Part shown: piece by piece, positions 21,849 to 32,500 of the stretch
Layout: each line of letters starts with the position of its first letter
Position numbering within the stretch: position 1 is the first letter of the stretch
Assembly (NCBI GenBank): GCA_020746835.1
Contig: JAGPNK010000002.1
Location: 1,798,001-1,862,000 of the forward strand
DNA length: 64,000 nucleotides
From: Stachybotrys elegans
Taxonomy: Eukaryota > Ascomycota > Sordariomycetes > Hypocreales > Stachybotryaceae
Direction: 5' to 3'
Program-made: the position numbers and the translations under genes
The notes under the pieces: generated by a model
What the model saw: the letters and a program-made list of their open reading frames with translations, nothing else
Told to the model about the DNA's origin: nothing
Databases searched by the model: none

Positions 21849-22521
21849 ATTTCCCTCTTCAGATATGAAACGGTATGAAGGCGGTTTTATTTATTTTACA
21901 TTATGGTTCTCGGAGCCAACTGTACGATACTGTGATGTTCTCATGACGATGGGGGGGACTGGTCTTAGGATAGAAATAAAGCATCTGGAGACGACTTCCG
22001 CCATACAAAGTTTGGGAATGCGGTAATTGAAGGAAGATGCCCATATCGTAAAGGCCACTGCCTACCAGAGCCAGGATAAGAAACTCCCACTGTAAAAAAA
22101 TAAAAAAAAATAAAAAATAAAAAATATTGAAAATCGATGAGGCTGCAATACAGTGTGGTAGGTGGTGCGGGGGAGAGTTGCTGGGAGGTTCCAGTCACTA
22201 TTTACACATGTGAGGCTGGTTTTACAACAAGACGTACAGAATGTATGCACCCTCGGATTCTCCAACACGCAGAACTCAGCTATGATGGACAATCGAATTC
22301 GCAGGCATGGAATTCCTCCCATTGCTGTCTACGCCTGGTGGCAAACAGCCCAGTCACCCAAGTTTAGCTTTGGGGAACCCTGAAAATCTGCAGCTAAGCC
22401 CCAGTTGGCGACGGCCTTTTTTATTTCTGTTTTCGTGAGCTACCTCCTGTGAAATTTCCCACCACCTCTGGCCGATTTCCTCCCTCTCTCCCACCATACC
22501 AATCACCTTGCCCGCCGTTGC
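21849..22521. other. Intergenic region before the MYG1-family gene
   Basis: No gene was seen. An A/T-rich low-complexity stretch with repeated AAAAATA units lies at about 22094-22130. The last 80 bp before the next gene are CT-rich. Confidence 0.6.
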
Positions 22522-23595
22522 ATGTTCCGCCGCCTCCTGACGACCATGGCCGAATCCGCCTCCAAGCGCCTCAAGACAACGCCCGGCTCGCCCCTCATCG
22601 GCACGCACAACGGGCACTTCCACGCCGACGAGGCCCTCGCCGTGCACATGCTGCGCATGCTGCCCGCCTACCGCGAGTCCGGGCTCGTCCGCACGCGCGA
22701 CCCAGCCCTCCTCGGCACCTGCCACACCGTCGTCGACGTCGGCGGCGAGTACGACGCCGCCCGCCACCGCTACGACCACCACCAGCGCGGCTTCGACACC
22801 ACCTTCCCCGGCCGTCCCACCAAGCTCTCGAGCGCGGGGCTCGTCTTCCTGCACTTTGGCCGCGCCATCCTCGCCCAGCGCCTCGCCCAGCCCGAGGACA
22901 GCCCGGACGTCCAGCTCCTCCACGATAAGCTGTACCAGAGCTTCGTCGAGGCCCTCGACGCCCACGACAACGGCATCTCCGTCTACGACCCCAAGGCCGT
23001 CGCCGCCGCGGGCATCGACAAGCGCTTCAGCGAGGGCGGCTTCACCCTCGGCGCCGTCGTCGGCCGGCTCAACCCCAACTGGAATGACCCCCGCCCCGAG
23101 GACCCTGAGGAGGCCCAGAAGCTGGAGGATGACCGCTTCCTTACCGCCAGTCGCCGCATCGGCGAGGAGTTTGAGCGCGAGGTCGACTACCTTGCCGGTG
23201 CCTGGCTACCCGCCCGCACCATCGTCAAGGCCGCCTTCGACAAGCGCACGCAGTACGACCCCGAGGGCCGAATTCTAGTCTTTGACGGCCAGTCAGTCCC
23301 ATGGAAGGACCACCTGTATGCGCTCGAGGATGGCAAGCCCTCCGTTCTCTACGTGTTGTACCCAGAGTCCACCAAGCCCGACTCCAAGTGGCGCGTCCAG
23401 TGCGTCCCAGAGAGCGAGGGCTCCTTTGTGAGCCGCAAGCCGCTGCCCGAACCCTGGAGGGGTTACCGCGACGAGGAGCTGGACGGCATAGCCTCCATCC
23501 CCGGCTGCGTCTTTGTTCACGCCGCTGGATTTATTGGCGGCAACAAGACGTTTGAGGGAGCCAAGGAGATGGCTCTCAAGGCGCTGGCCGCCTAG
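22522..23595 (+). CDS. MYG1-family (UPF0160) DHH-type exonuclease
   Basis: An intronless gene of 357 residues. The N-terminal half carries the DHH-like metal site: GTHNGHFHADEA at about 27-37, VVDVGGEYD at 70-78 and YDHHQRGF at 84-91. The C-terminal half has the family's FIGG.KT.EGA block. MYG1 proteins are 3'-5' RNA exonucleases found in both nucleus/nucleolus and mitochondria, where they process rRNA and mitochondrial transcripts. Two in-frame starts exist. The ATG at 22522 gives an Arg-rich MFRRLLTT head in a poor context (T at -3, T at +4). The ATG at 22546 has a strong context (A at -3, G at +4) and starts close to an NLS-like KRLK. I report the longer form. Length matches the family (about 330-380). 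Confidence 0.9.
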   Translation: MFRRLLTTMAESASKRLKTTPGSPLIGTHNGHFHADEALAVHMLRMLPAYRESGLVRTRDPALLGTCHTVVDVGGEYDAARHRYDHHQRGFDTTFPGRPTKLSSAGLVFLHFGRAILAQRLAQPEDSPDVQLLHDKLYQSFVEALDAHDNGISVYDPKAVAAAGIDKRFSEGGFTLGAVVGRLNPNWNDPRPEDPEEAQKLEDDRFLTASRRIGEEFEREVDYLAGAWLPARTIVKAAFDKRTQYDPEGRILVFDGQSVPWKDHLYALEDGKPSVLYVLYPESTKPDSKWRVQCVPESEGSFVSRKPLPEPWRGYRDEELDGIASIPGCVFVHAAGFIGGNKTFEGAKEMALKALAA

Positions 23596-24229
23596 AGACA
23601 CATGACTGCAATGCCAAGCATAGAGCTATATCACGTAGCCGCGTACATGGCAGACGAGAAAAAAAAAGAAATCATGATTGTAACGTGGCTTAATCCATCG
23701 TGTATGACATCCGAGTCGACAAAGGAAAACTAGATAACTACCAGTGGTATGACGAAACAACGATGGATCTTTGCGTATTGGGAAAAAAGTGATAATAGAA
23801 CGAAGTAACAACTTGGTCATAACCTAAGGTCATCCTTTTCCCCCCGTGCTGTTTTTCTTCCGCCAATCGAAGTTTTGGGGCTGAGCGAGGTCTTGGAATA
23901 TAGCCGTTGTGGCCATTGCAAGAGAGATGCCTCATTTGACCATGCCGCTCGTCGCCACCCGACCTCGTTGAGGTTTCCATCTGGACTTGTTTCGGGGTTT
24001 GGCAAAAAGACAGAGACTGACAACCGAACCAACCTCCTAAACGCCATGTGGTATTGTTGACGCGGCAGGAATAGAACCCTGATCAGGCATGAGGCAGCAC
24101 ACCCAGGCCAACAGGTCACTGTGTTGAGGCTTTCTAGCCAGCCGGCCGGCGACAGGCAGTAAACCATAGGCGCTCGTGCATCGTCGATTGTTATATGTAA
24201 GGACCGTTATGCGATCTGACAGACTGCAG
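23596..24229. other. Convergent intergenic region MYG1-endosulfine
   Basis: The 3' flanks of two genes face each other. No gene or clear element was seen. Confidence 0.6.
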
Positions 24230-25095
24230 CTATCCGCGGATGGGGATGGTCTCACCGGCAGCGGCCGGCTCCTTGGCTTCGGTTTCGGTCTGTTCGGCGG
24301 CGGGGGCGGGGGCGTCGGCCTCAGCCTGAGCCTGAACCTGGTTGGGCTCCTCCTCGGCGCTCGTCTCGCGGTTCAGGAAGCTGCTTTCCTTGACGGGGCT
24401 GCCAGCCTGGATGCCGGGGATGGAGCTGTGGTGGGTGTGCTTGGGGACAGTGCCACCGTTGACGGGGGACGTCAGGTGAGGGATGTTCTCAGGAACGGGG
24501 TGCTGGGAGCCGACGGCACCAGCGTCGACGCCATCGCCCTTGCCAGCCTTGGACATGGCATAGTCTCCCGAGTCGAAGTACTTACGCTCCTTGAGGTGCT
24601 TGGCGAAGTGGTCGGATCGGGAGGGAAGTTTTCCGTAGAGGCGGAACAGGCGCTGTTCCTCGGGGGAGAGGGACTAGATGAAGCATGTGTTAGTCTATAA
24701 TGATGCGACTGGTCGTAGGTGAGGCGGGGGAGAGGTCAAAGAAAGAGGTGGGGTTGTGAGCAGTGTATATCGTGATAAGCGCAAACCGATGCATCAGAGA
24801 CGGCGGGTAGTAGTAAATCACCAAGCCATCGCCAGAAGAACATGTAAAGAGGCGATTTGGCGGGGGGCGACGAGGACCAGCCGCTGTAGCGAGCCAGTCA
24901 TCACGACATCGGATGTCAGACAGCCTTGGAGATGGTCGTGATGTGGATGTGGGGGTGGTGCGATACGGGCGACAGAGGGGTAGCAGCAGCAGCAGCAGCA
25001 GCAACAGCAACATGGGAGCTGTGCTTTGTGCGTACTGGCATGCGGGGTGTGCGACTCACCTTGACGTCGACCTTGTTCTTCTGGTGAGGGTTCAT
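24230..25095 (-). CDS. Endosulfine-family protein (Igo1/ENSA/ARPP-19-like), PP2A inhibitor
   Basis: Two exons on the minus strand, 25095-25060 and 24673-24230, give 159 residues starting MNPHQKNKVDVK. Residues 43-56 include the diagnostic KYFDSGDYAMSKAG. Ser47 in FDSGDY is the site phosphorylated by Greatwall/Rim15 kinases in this family, turning the protein into a tight inhibitor of PP2A-B55. In yeast Igo1/2 promote quiescence entry and stabilise starvation mRNAs. The preceding SLSPEEQRLFRLYGKLP helix is also typical. The C-terminal 60 residues are Ala/Glu/Pro-rich and probably disordered. The joint is in phase, with a GTGAGT donor and a TAG acceptor. The 386-nt intron is long for this organism and contains a CAG/CTG triplet tract. 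I am confident of the family; the kinase is inferred. Confidence 0.9.
24982..25002. repeat. (AGC)7 tract inside the endosulfine intron
   Basis: Seven AGC units (GCT on the coding strand) lie within the 386-nt intron, followed by imperfect AAC/AGC units. Confidence 0.85.
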
Positions 25096-27131
25096 GGTTG
25101 GCGAAGGTGGAAGGATGGGAGACGAAAGGCTGGTCTGCGGAATCGACCGCTGCGTGGCAATGAATGGCAGGTTGTTGCGCAGTGGTGGGTTGGTGGGTTG
25201 GTGGTGATTGTATTGTAGAGGGAGAGAAAATGGATCGAGGCGAGAAGACGGATGAGGAAAAAGTACAAAAGAGGAAATCCAGGCAAGGCGTGGAGCAGAA
25301 AGAGGGAAGAGATGGGCGCGGTGCAGTGGTACCTCGCCAAGTTGGCAGAGCCGAGTAAAGCCCAGTTAGAGCCCAAAGGTTTGAGCCTCGCGGAAAGATG
25401 GAGGTCAGGCATACAAGGTCGCGTAGCAGCTTGATGGGGGATCCATGGCGCCAGCAGTGGCCCTACCTGCAGTGATAGGCGGTTGGGAGGACCCTAGCGG
25501 TGCTAAGATAGCACCTCGAGCTCCCACCTCCATGCCTTACTGGGCCCAAGCCGGTTCGTTTTCACTGGGCCTGGGCACTAACCTACGTCTGAGGGTCTAG
25601 CAGGTGAGTTTGGAGCCAGCAAGTGCCGTATCCCTCTTTGGCAACGCCCAAGTGTGGCCAGACCTGGCATGCTTCCCAACCTCCACTCTATCTCTTTATC
25701 GACTAGATTGGAAGACATAGACAACCAGGAGAGGAGATGGAGTTAGCTGGTCGAGGAAGCCCATCAGAGACGGGGCCGGGGCGGGGAGGCGGTTAACAGA
25801 GGAGCAAGGCGCAAAACGTAAACGGGCTATGCTATCATGGCCTCTCAAAGGTCTATCTCGAGGAAGGGCGCGCGCATGTCACTGGCTATCCCATGCTCGC
25901 ATAAGCACAGTTGATGCTCCATCAACGTTGCTGCGGAGTTGCGGAGGGGCTGTCCTGTCGCCGTCAATGCCATGGTTGAGGCACATGGACGGACGCATTG
26001 AAGGCATAGCACGGTCCTAGGTAGATATCTTGGGCGACAGGGCTGAAGAGGACGATTTGATCATAATTTACTGTTATTTATTTTTAAGCGGACACGTATA
26101 CAAGAAATATGCTGGAGCAGTTGAGGCTGGTTCCAAACTCTGATCTTTTGGCAAGGCGCACCTGTCAATCACATGATGCTGATTCTCGAAGCAGAAGCGA
26201 AGCCCGCCAAGAAAGAGACCGGTATAGAGTCAGGTACTACTACCTACCTGTACAGCGTAATTGCCTCCATGTTTGGTCGTCCGGTTTTCGGATTATCCAT
26301 GGGGGTCTTTGCCGATATTTACCGCGCCATTCTCCGCCAGGAATCACCTTCCTCCCCCCACGACAATGGGATGGCATGACATGATCAAGCAGAAAAAAAA
26401 GAGAGAGAAAAGGAAGGGGGAAAATGTATTTCTAAGCATCGTCCAGCCTCCTTTCCCGAGGTAGGCAAGTTGCGGAAAGGTCCATACTATTTATTGGTGC
26501 AAACGGGCCGGAAAGCGCAGGTACATCCAACTAGCAAGCCCGAAAAGAGGGTCGAATAGCCTCTTTCCTGGCTCCACCCCGAGGTGCCGTAGATGAGATA
26601 TTATCAAACATTTTTCTTGCTGCTGCTGCCCGTACCGGTTCGGCGTTGTGTTCAAGTACTCGCGAGGGTCCAGAGTTGCTTCGCCTCTGCGTTTGAGTTT
26701 GTCTGCGCCGACGTCCCAACACTTGAGTGGCTCCCGAGGGCCACGGTGGGATTCTTTTTGGTTGCGCTCCTCTCTCGTCGCCCAGAACCGTCAAGAGGGC
26801 GTGCCAACCCGTACGCCGTTCCCTCAATTGGCCTTCTCTCCTCCCTCCAGGTCGACGGATGCGTTATGCCAGAGCTGTCATCTCGGATCCTCGCTGACGC
26901 GTGAACCGCTGCATCGCTTCTGGCGTCCACATCCCACCTTGGCCATCCTCAATCACGTCACCGGGTCGCCCCGTCAACCATCAGCTATTCAGCAATCGTT
27001 TGTCCGACGCCCAGTCACATCGGTTCTCTGAGTCGCACACTCGAAGCCACGGAGGCCTTCTCTCGCTAGTTGCCGTCGCATCGTTTGACATTGAGTTTCT
27101 GTCTCAGTAAACCGCCTAGCCGCGCTGCAAC
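25096..27131. other. Divergent intergenic region endosulfine / glutamate-cysteine ligase
   Basis: About 2 kb between two divergently transcribed genes, holding both promoters. Short open frames here have no recognisable domains. The minus strand is CT-rich next to the endosulfine start (25100-25320), as expected of its leader. I saw no perfect Yap1/AP-1 site. Confidence 0.6.
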
Positions 27132-29583
27132 ATGGGTCTCTTGTTAGTCGGCATCTCCCCCGCCTGTTTGGCACCACCCCCTCGAGTTGCGACGTCGTGG
27201 CTTACCTCATCATACAGGGCGCTGGGCACGGCATTGGATTGGCCTCAAGCCAAGACGCGAGCCCATCAGGTCCGGCAATGGGGTATCAAGGTTTGCCGCT
27301 CTTCCTATATAGCCTAATGGGCGGTGCGACTGGTCTAACATGAACCATCAAGCAACTTCTCGAGATTTGGAACAAGGCCAAAGGCAAGGAGCGAGACGCT
27401 CTCCTCTGGGGTGATGAGGTTGGTCTTCTCCTCCACTAATCGCTCATATTCTCTCCCCCTGCCTTCCGGTATTGACCTTGGCATGGCTAGGTGGAATACC
27501 TCGTCGTGTCCTACTCCGAGGACGACCCCAAGGTGCTCCTGTCCCTTCGCCAGGCCGAGATCCTCACTGCTCTGGCAAGCGACCAAGAGCTTGCCAAAGA
27601 AGGGGGTTGTGTGCCTGAGCTGCAAGACAGCGGCCTCAAGAAGATCAGGTAAGACTTGGTCTCGTCTCCTTCTCTCCGCGCACCGCTCAAGCAAGATAGC
27701 TCCAATCCCATTCCCGTCTTCCACCCCGAGTTTGGCCGCTTCATGCTCGAGGCCACACCTGGGAAGCCATGGGGTATTGGTCTCAAGGAACTGCTGGACG
27801 TTGAGCCCGACATGAAGCTCAGGAGAAAGATAGCAAAGGAGCATATGCTCTCCACCGAGTATCCCATCACCTTGACCACATTCCCCCGGATCGGCTGTCC
27901 GGGCCAGTTCACTACCCCTTACTACCCCAACTCGGGGCCAAGGCTACGATCCCAGTTTGTGCCGGACGAGATTGCCAATCCGCACATCAGGTTCCCGACA
28001 CTCGCAGCCAACATTAGATCCCGCCGGGGTCGTAAAGTTCAGGTCAATGTCCCCGTCTTCCACGACAAGAACACGCCGCAGCCATGGAAGGACCCCACGG
28101 TCAACTTTGACCTGCACGACTGGCCAGAAGATGACGATGTACGCAACGGCGCTGCGCCCGACGACCATATCCACATGGATGCCATGGCATTTGGAATGGG
28201 GAGCTGCTGTCTCCAAATCACCTTCCAGGCCAAGAACATCACAGAGGGCAGGATGCTCTATGACCAGCTAAGCCCCCTCGGCCCCATCATGCTGGCATTG
28301 ACCGCCGCAACGCCCATCTACAAGGGGTTTCTAGCCAACACGGACGTGCGTTGGAATCAGATCAGTCGCTCTGTTGACTGCCGAACGGAGGAGGAGTTGG
28401 GTGAGAAGGTGAGAGGATACGGCATTTGAATCTGGCTGTCGCTAACATGAAGCATCGCTAGCCGCTGAAAAATGATCGCTGGCGCATTCCCAAGTCTCGC
28501 TACGCTTCCAATTCCACGTACATCTCTACAGACTCAAGACTTCGCGAGGAGTACATGGACCCGGATCTTGTCATCAACCCAGAAATCAAGGCTCAACTGG
28601 TGGAGAACGGCATGGACGATCGCCTAGCTACCCATTTTGCCCACCTGTTCATCCGGGACCCCATCGTCATCTTCGAGGAAGACCTGGCACAGCTCGACCT
28701 GAGCAAGACGGATCATTTTGAGAACATTCAGTCGACAAATTGGCAGCACATGCGGTTCAAGCCTCCGCCAGCAGATAACAATATCGGATGGAGAGTTGAG
28801 TTCCGGTCCATGGAAATCCAGATTACTGACTTCGAGAACGCGGCATTCTCCGTCTTCATGGTGCTGGTGACGCGAGCCATCCTATCCTTCGACCTCAACT
28901 ACTACATACCCATCAAAAAGGTGGATGAGAACATGGAGCGTGCCCACAAGCTGGATGCCGTTCTAAAGGAGAAGTTCTTCTTCCGCAAGAACGTGTTCCC
29001 GAGCAGGCCATCACGATCGACTACAGTGGTTGGGGATGACAGCCGCCCGGGCTCTGCCATGCCGAGTCGGCCAGGCTCGCCTGGAATCCCAGTGGACGAA
29101 GAGTACGAGGAGATGACGGTGGACGAGATCATCAACGGGTCGTCAGAGGGCGACTTCCCGGGCCTGATACCCATTGTGGAGAGTTACCTCGACAGCGTCA
29201 ACGTGGACGTGGAAACGAGATGCGAGCTGGCTACGTATCTAGACCTCATCCGCAAACGTGCCAGCGGTGAGCTGGACACGGCAGCAAGATGGATTCGAAA
29301 CTTTGTCGACGCTCACCCCGACTACAAGCACGACAGCGTCGTGAGCGAGACCATTAACCACGACCTCATCGGCTCCGTCATCGCCGTTGGCGAGCGGGAG
29401 AGCGCGGGCCGTGGCTTTGGCGGCCTGGACATCTTGGGCCTCCCTAGATTACTGGGCGAGTTTCGAGGTGGCTGCGGACGCAAAGTAGATGATGGGGTGT
29501 CGACGGCGCCCTCACAGCCCGAGTCACCTACGCGGAAACGCAAGAGTGAATGGGGCGACGAAGGGGCCCGTCCGGTGAAGTAG
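27132..29583 (+). CDS. gcs1: Glutamate-cysteine ligase (gamma-glutamylcysteine synthetase), eukaryotic type
   Basis: Six exons give 712 residues: 27132-27142, 27218-27290, 27353-27418, 27491-27648, 27700-28408 and 28462-29583. The enzyme joins L-glutamate and L-cysteine with ATP in the first, rate-limiting step of glutathione synthesis in the cytosol. Family hallmarks are the N-terminal MGLLALGTALDWPQA, the metal-binding LLWGDEVEY (45-53), HPEFGRFMLEATPG, the AFGMGSCCLQITFQ block (266-279) and the WRVEFRSMEIQITDFENAAF substrate region. The first coding exon is only 11 nt and is fixed by the conserved N-terminus. Acceptor TAG at 27699 was preferred because the closer upstream AAG would bring an immediate stop. 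Ser271 occupies a position that I recall as Cys in the GMGCCCLQ form of many homologues. The acidic Ser/Pro-rich insert (DSRPGSAMPSRPGSPG) and the Lys/Arg-rich C-terminus look fungal. Confidence 0.93.
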
Positions 29584-32500
29584 ACTGATAGGCCAGATGC
29601 CAGTAGATCGACGGTGATGAGATAGATAGCTTCCGAGATGGGAGGAAGGGCGTGTACCAAAGTCTGTCATAGTGGCATTTTGCAAGCGTTCGATGCCGCC
29701 AGACTACTGGCGGCAAGGATCTTGATCTAGTCTAGCCCTGCATCAAGCACCAGTAGCATGATGCAGATGGAAAGAAAGCAGAGGGCGGGTGGTGGCGGAT
29801 GCAAGCCACGGCTGTGGAAGGAAAGTAAAGAGATTAGCAGCTGAGAGCTAGCCAGCTAGCAAGCAAGCATGGCAAGGCAAGGTAACTCGTTGTCCATGAT
29901 AATACATTGGTAATACACATTAAGTTTCCCGCAGACTGGACTAGCGTCACGTAGAAAAAGCAATAGTCGGTAAAAGCGAGAAGAGACGATGTCCTATGGC
30001 TATGGGCACACATACCTTGCATGCAGGAAACACACACGAGTGCTCACCTAGGTGCAGAGTACACAGGTGACAGCCCCGGTTCCCCAGCAGCCAACGGGAC
30101 GCCGCCCAGGCCAAGGATCATGGTGTGCCATTCTCCTCCTCCTCGGCTGTGTGAGCAGAACGGAGCAGAAGTCGCGAGTCATTGTGTTTCGGATAGATGG
30201 TATGCGAATATGACACATCGGCAGATGCTTGAGTAGGTAGGTAAGGAAGTAAGAGAGGGGAGGGAGGAGGATAGCCCTGGTGACCGCTCTTTCATTTTGT
30301 TTCAGCTGTCTCACCGGTACGCCACAGTAAAAAAGCAACGGGCAAAGCAAAAGCAAGCAAAAGAGGAAGAATCTGAATGTGCAAAAGCAGCAAGGCAGAA
30401 AGAGTGAGAGGAAGGGGGGGGATGATGGCATGCACGTAGTTGGGGTGTGAGGTTGCATGCATGGGCATACAGACAGGGTGTTGCGGTCGAGGCTCCGACT
30501 CCGCGAGGCCTGTCTCTCAAGAAGGGGGGGTGTGGCCATTGTTTCTTGTCGATCGCGATAAGATGGGTGCTTTCTGAGAGGAAGGGGGGCTGAGTGAGAT
30601 ATGTACCTCTGATCCATTGATGGACGGATGATGAGTGAGACGTGTGTACATGGCGCGGTTGGTGTGACGATGTTACTCTGGTACATTAGCTTGATGAGCA
30701 GATGGGGGCTGAAGAGGCACCGAGAAGTCGTGTGATAGCCACCTGTCACTCTGTTAGCTGACTTTTTCCTTGGACATGAGGGATGCGAAGGGCACTCGGT
30801 TGAACCAAATGGGGGGAGGGGCAGGGGGGCGTGTGATAACAGGCAAGCCTCGGTCAAGGAGCAAAAAAAATCAATAAAAATTGGGAGAATGTATTGCTAA
30901 AACGCATGGTTTTGGGGGAACAAAAGCAAGTAAGCAAATGCTACCTACCTATGTAACCACATGAATGAGGGGCGTGTAAGGCAAAGAGAGGCACGGTAAT
31001 ACCAAAACAAGAAAAAAGAAAAAAAATTACAACCCCCCCTTCTTCTGTGTCACAAGAGAATGGCCTGAGAAACTGCAACGCAAAACATCAAGAGGTAAGA
31101 GGCAGGAGGAGGCTTACCTCCCAAGGTTCCTTGCATGTACCGCCCACGGCTTGCCCTCGCGCCCTCTGTGCGGTGGCGAAACAAAACCACGCCTAGTGCC
31201 TCCCTCTAACCTGAGATTGCACCCCTAGATCGGATGCGGGAGGGAGATCAGATCCGGGCTCCCATTTTCCCCGAGGCGAGGGCAGGTACTCCTCCAGTAC
31301 TCCTCCAGCACTTGCCTGCCCGCGGCCTGGGGAAGGTACCTCGGGCGGGGGTACGCACGCCGCGACAAAGGGTACTCCCGCCCCCTACTGTAGGTTGCCT
31401 TGGTGGGACGTACCGAGATGTACCTTTTCTCTTCCTTCCCTTGGGCTGACTGCCCTCTGCCGCCTGCATACCTACTGCCTCTAACATACTTAGGTATACC
31501 GTAGGCAGTGTCATGGAAGGTACACTTAAGGAGATTGTACCAGCCTTGGGCAAGTAAGATGCACTCGGCAGCTTATCTGTGTGAGATGCAGATGCCCCCT
31601 CCCACCCTCCCAAAGCGACGACGTGGCTCGATCGATTCCCTTTCGCCACGCGCTTCCCTTTGAATCAGTACAGTCAGCCTGTTGCTCATGCATGCTCGGC
31701 TTACCTTGGTGGTCTGCAGCTGATCGCCGAGAGGCAAGAAGCTAAACCGCACTCCTCTCCTCCTTCGCTCATCTCCCCCTCTGATCCTACTAATTACATA
31801 CATGCTATACTAGCTCCGACTACCCGCCCGCCTCTAGGAGGGCTAAGGAGGAAACGAAACATAAGCGATACGCGTAAACATGGTGCGCACTGTGGCTTTT
31901 CCCAACATGATACAGACAGACAACATCACAAGAATCCTGGGCCACACGCCCGCCACGCAGCATCACTTTATACGCCTTGCCATTTCTGGGCCCATCTGCC
32001 GCCTACAGTCTTTCAGCTCTATGGACTGTCCATTCGGGTCCCTTCCTGGCATGCAACCTGCAGCCTGCGTCCCTCGTCACCCTCTGCTCTGCTCTGCTCT
32101 GCCATGCCATGCCCTCGATGCGTGTGCAGCACGATTCTCTCTACGGCTCGCTCTGCAACGATCCGCCCCTGTCCATGGATTGCCAATGATCGTATGACCA
32201 GGAGAGGCCATCTCACCCCTCCCAAGCTACCTATGGAAGTACCGTCAAGTTCTAAACACCCACAGGGACCTGCGTGTCTAGCCATACGGCCCTATTCATG
32301 CTTGGCGACGGCTGCTCTCTGAAGATCATGGGGCCAAGCTCCCGCCAGCCGCTATTGACCAGCCAGCGGCGCCCTCGCATCGCCCCCTCATCCACGTGGC
32401 TGCCTGCCGCCTTCGCCAAAGACTAGTACTGGGTACCGGGTTGCAACGCAACTGTGTTATATCTCTGGCATTCACATCACCGACCTCTGCGAGGTCGTGT

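Noticed and set aside
27649..27695. Earlier AAG acceptor for gcs1 intron 4
   Set aside because: It gives a stop codon right after the joint; the TAG acceptor at 27699 gives the conserved NPIPVFHPEFGRF.
30048..30857. 269-codon minus-strand open frame
   Set aside because: Low-complexity Ser/Pro/Leu/Cys composition from CT-rich DNA; no recognisable motif.
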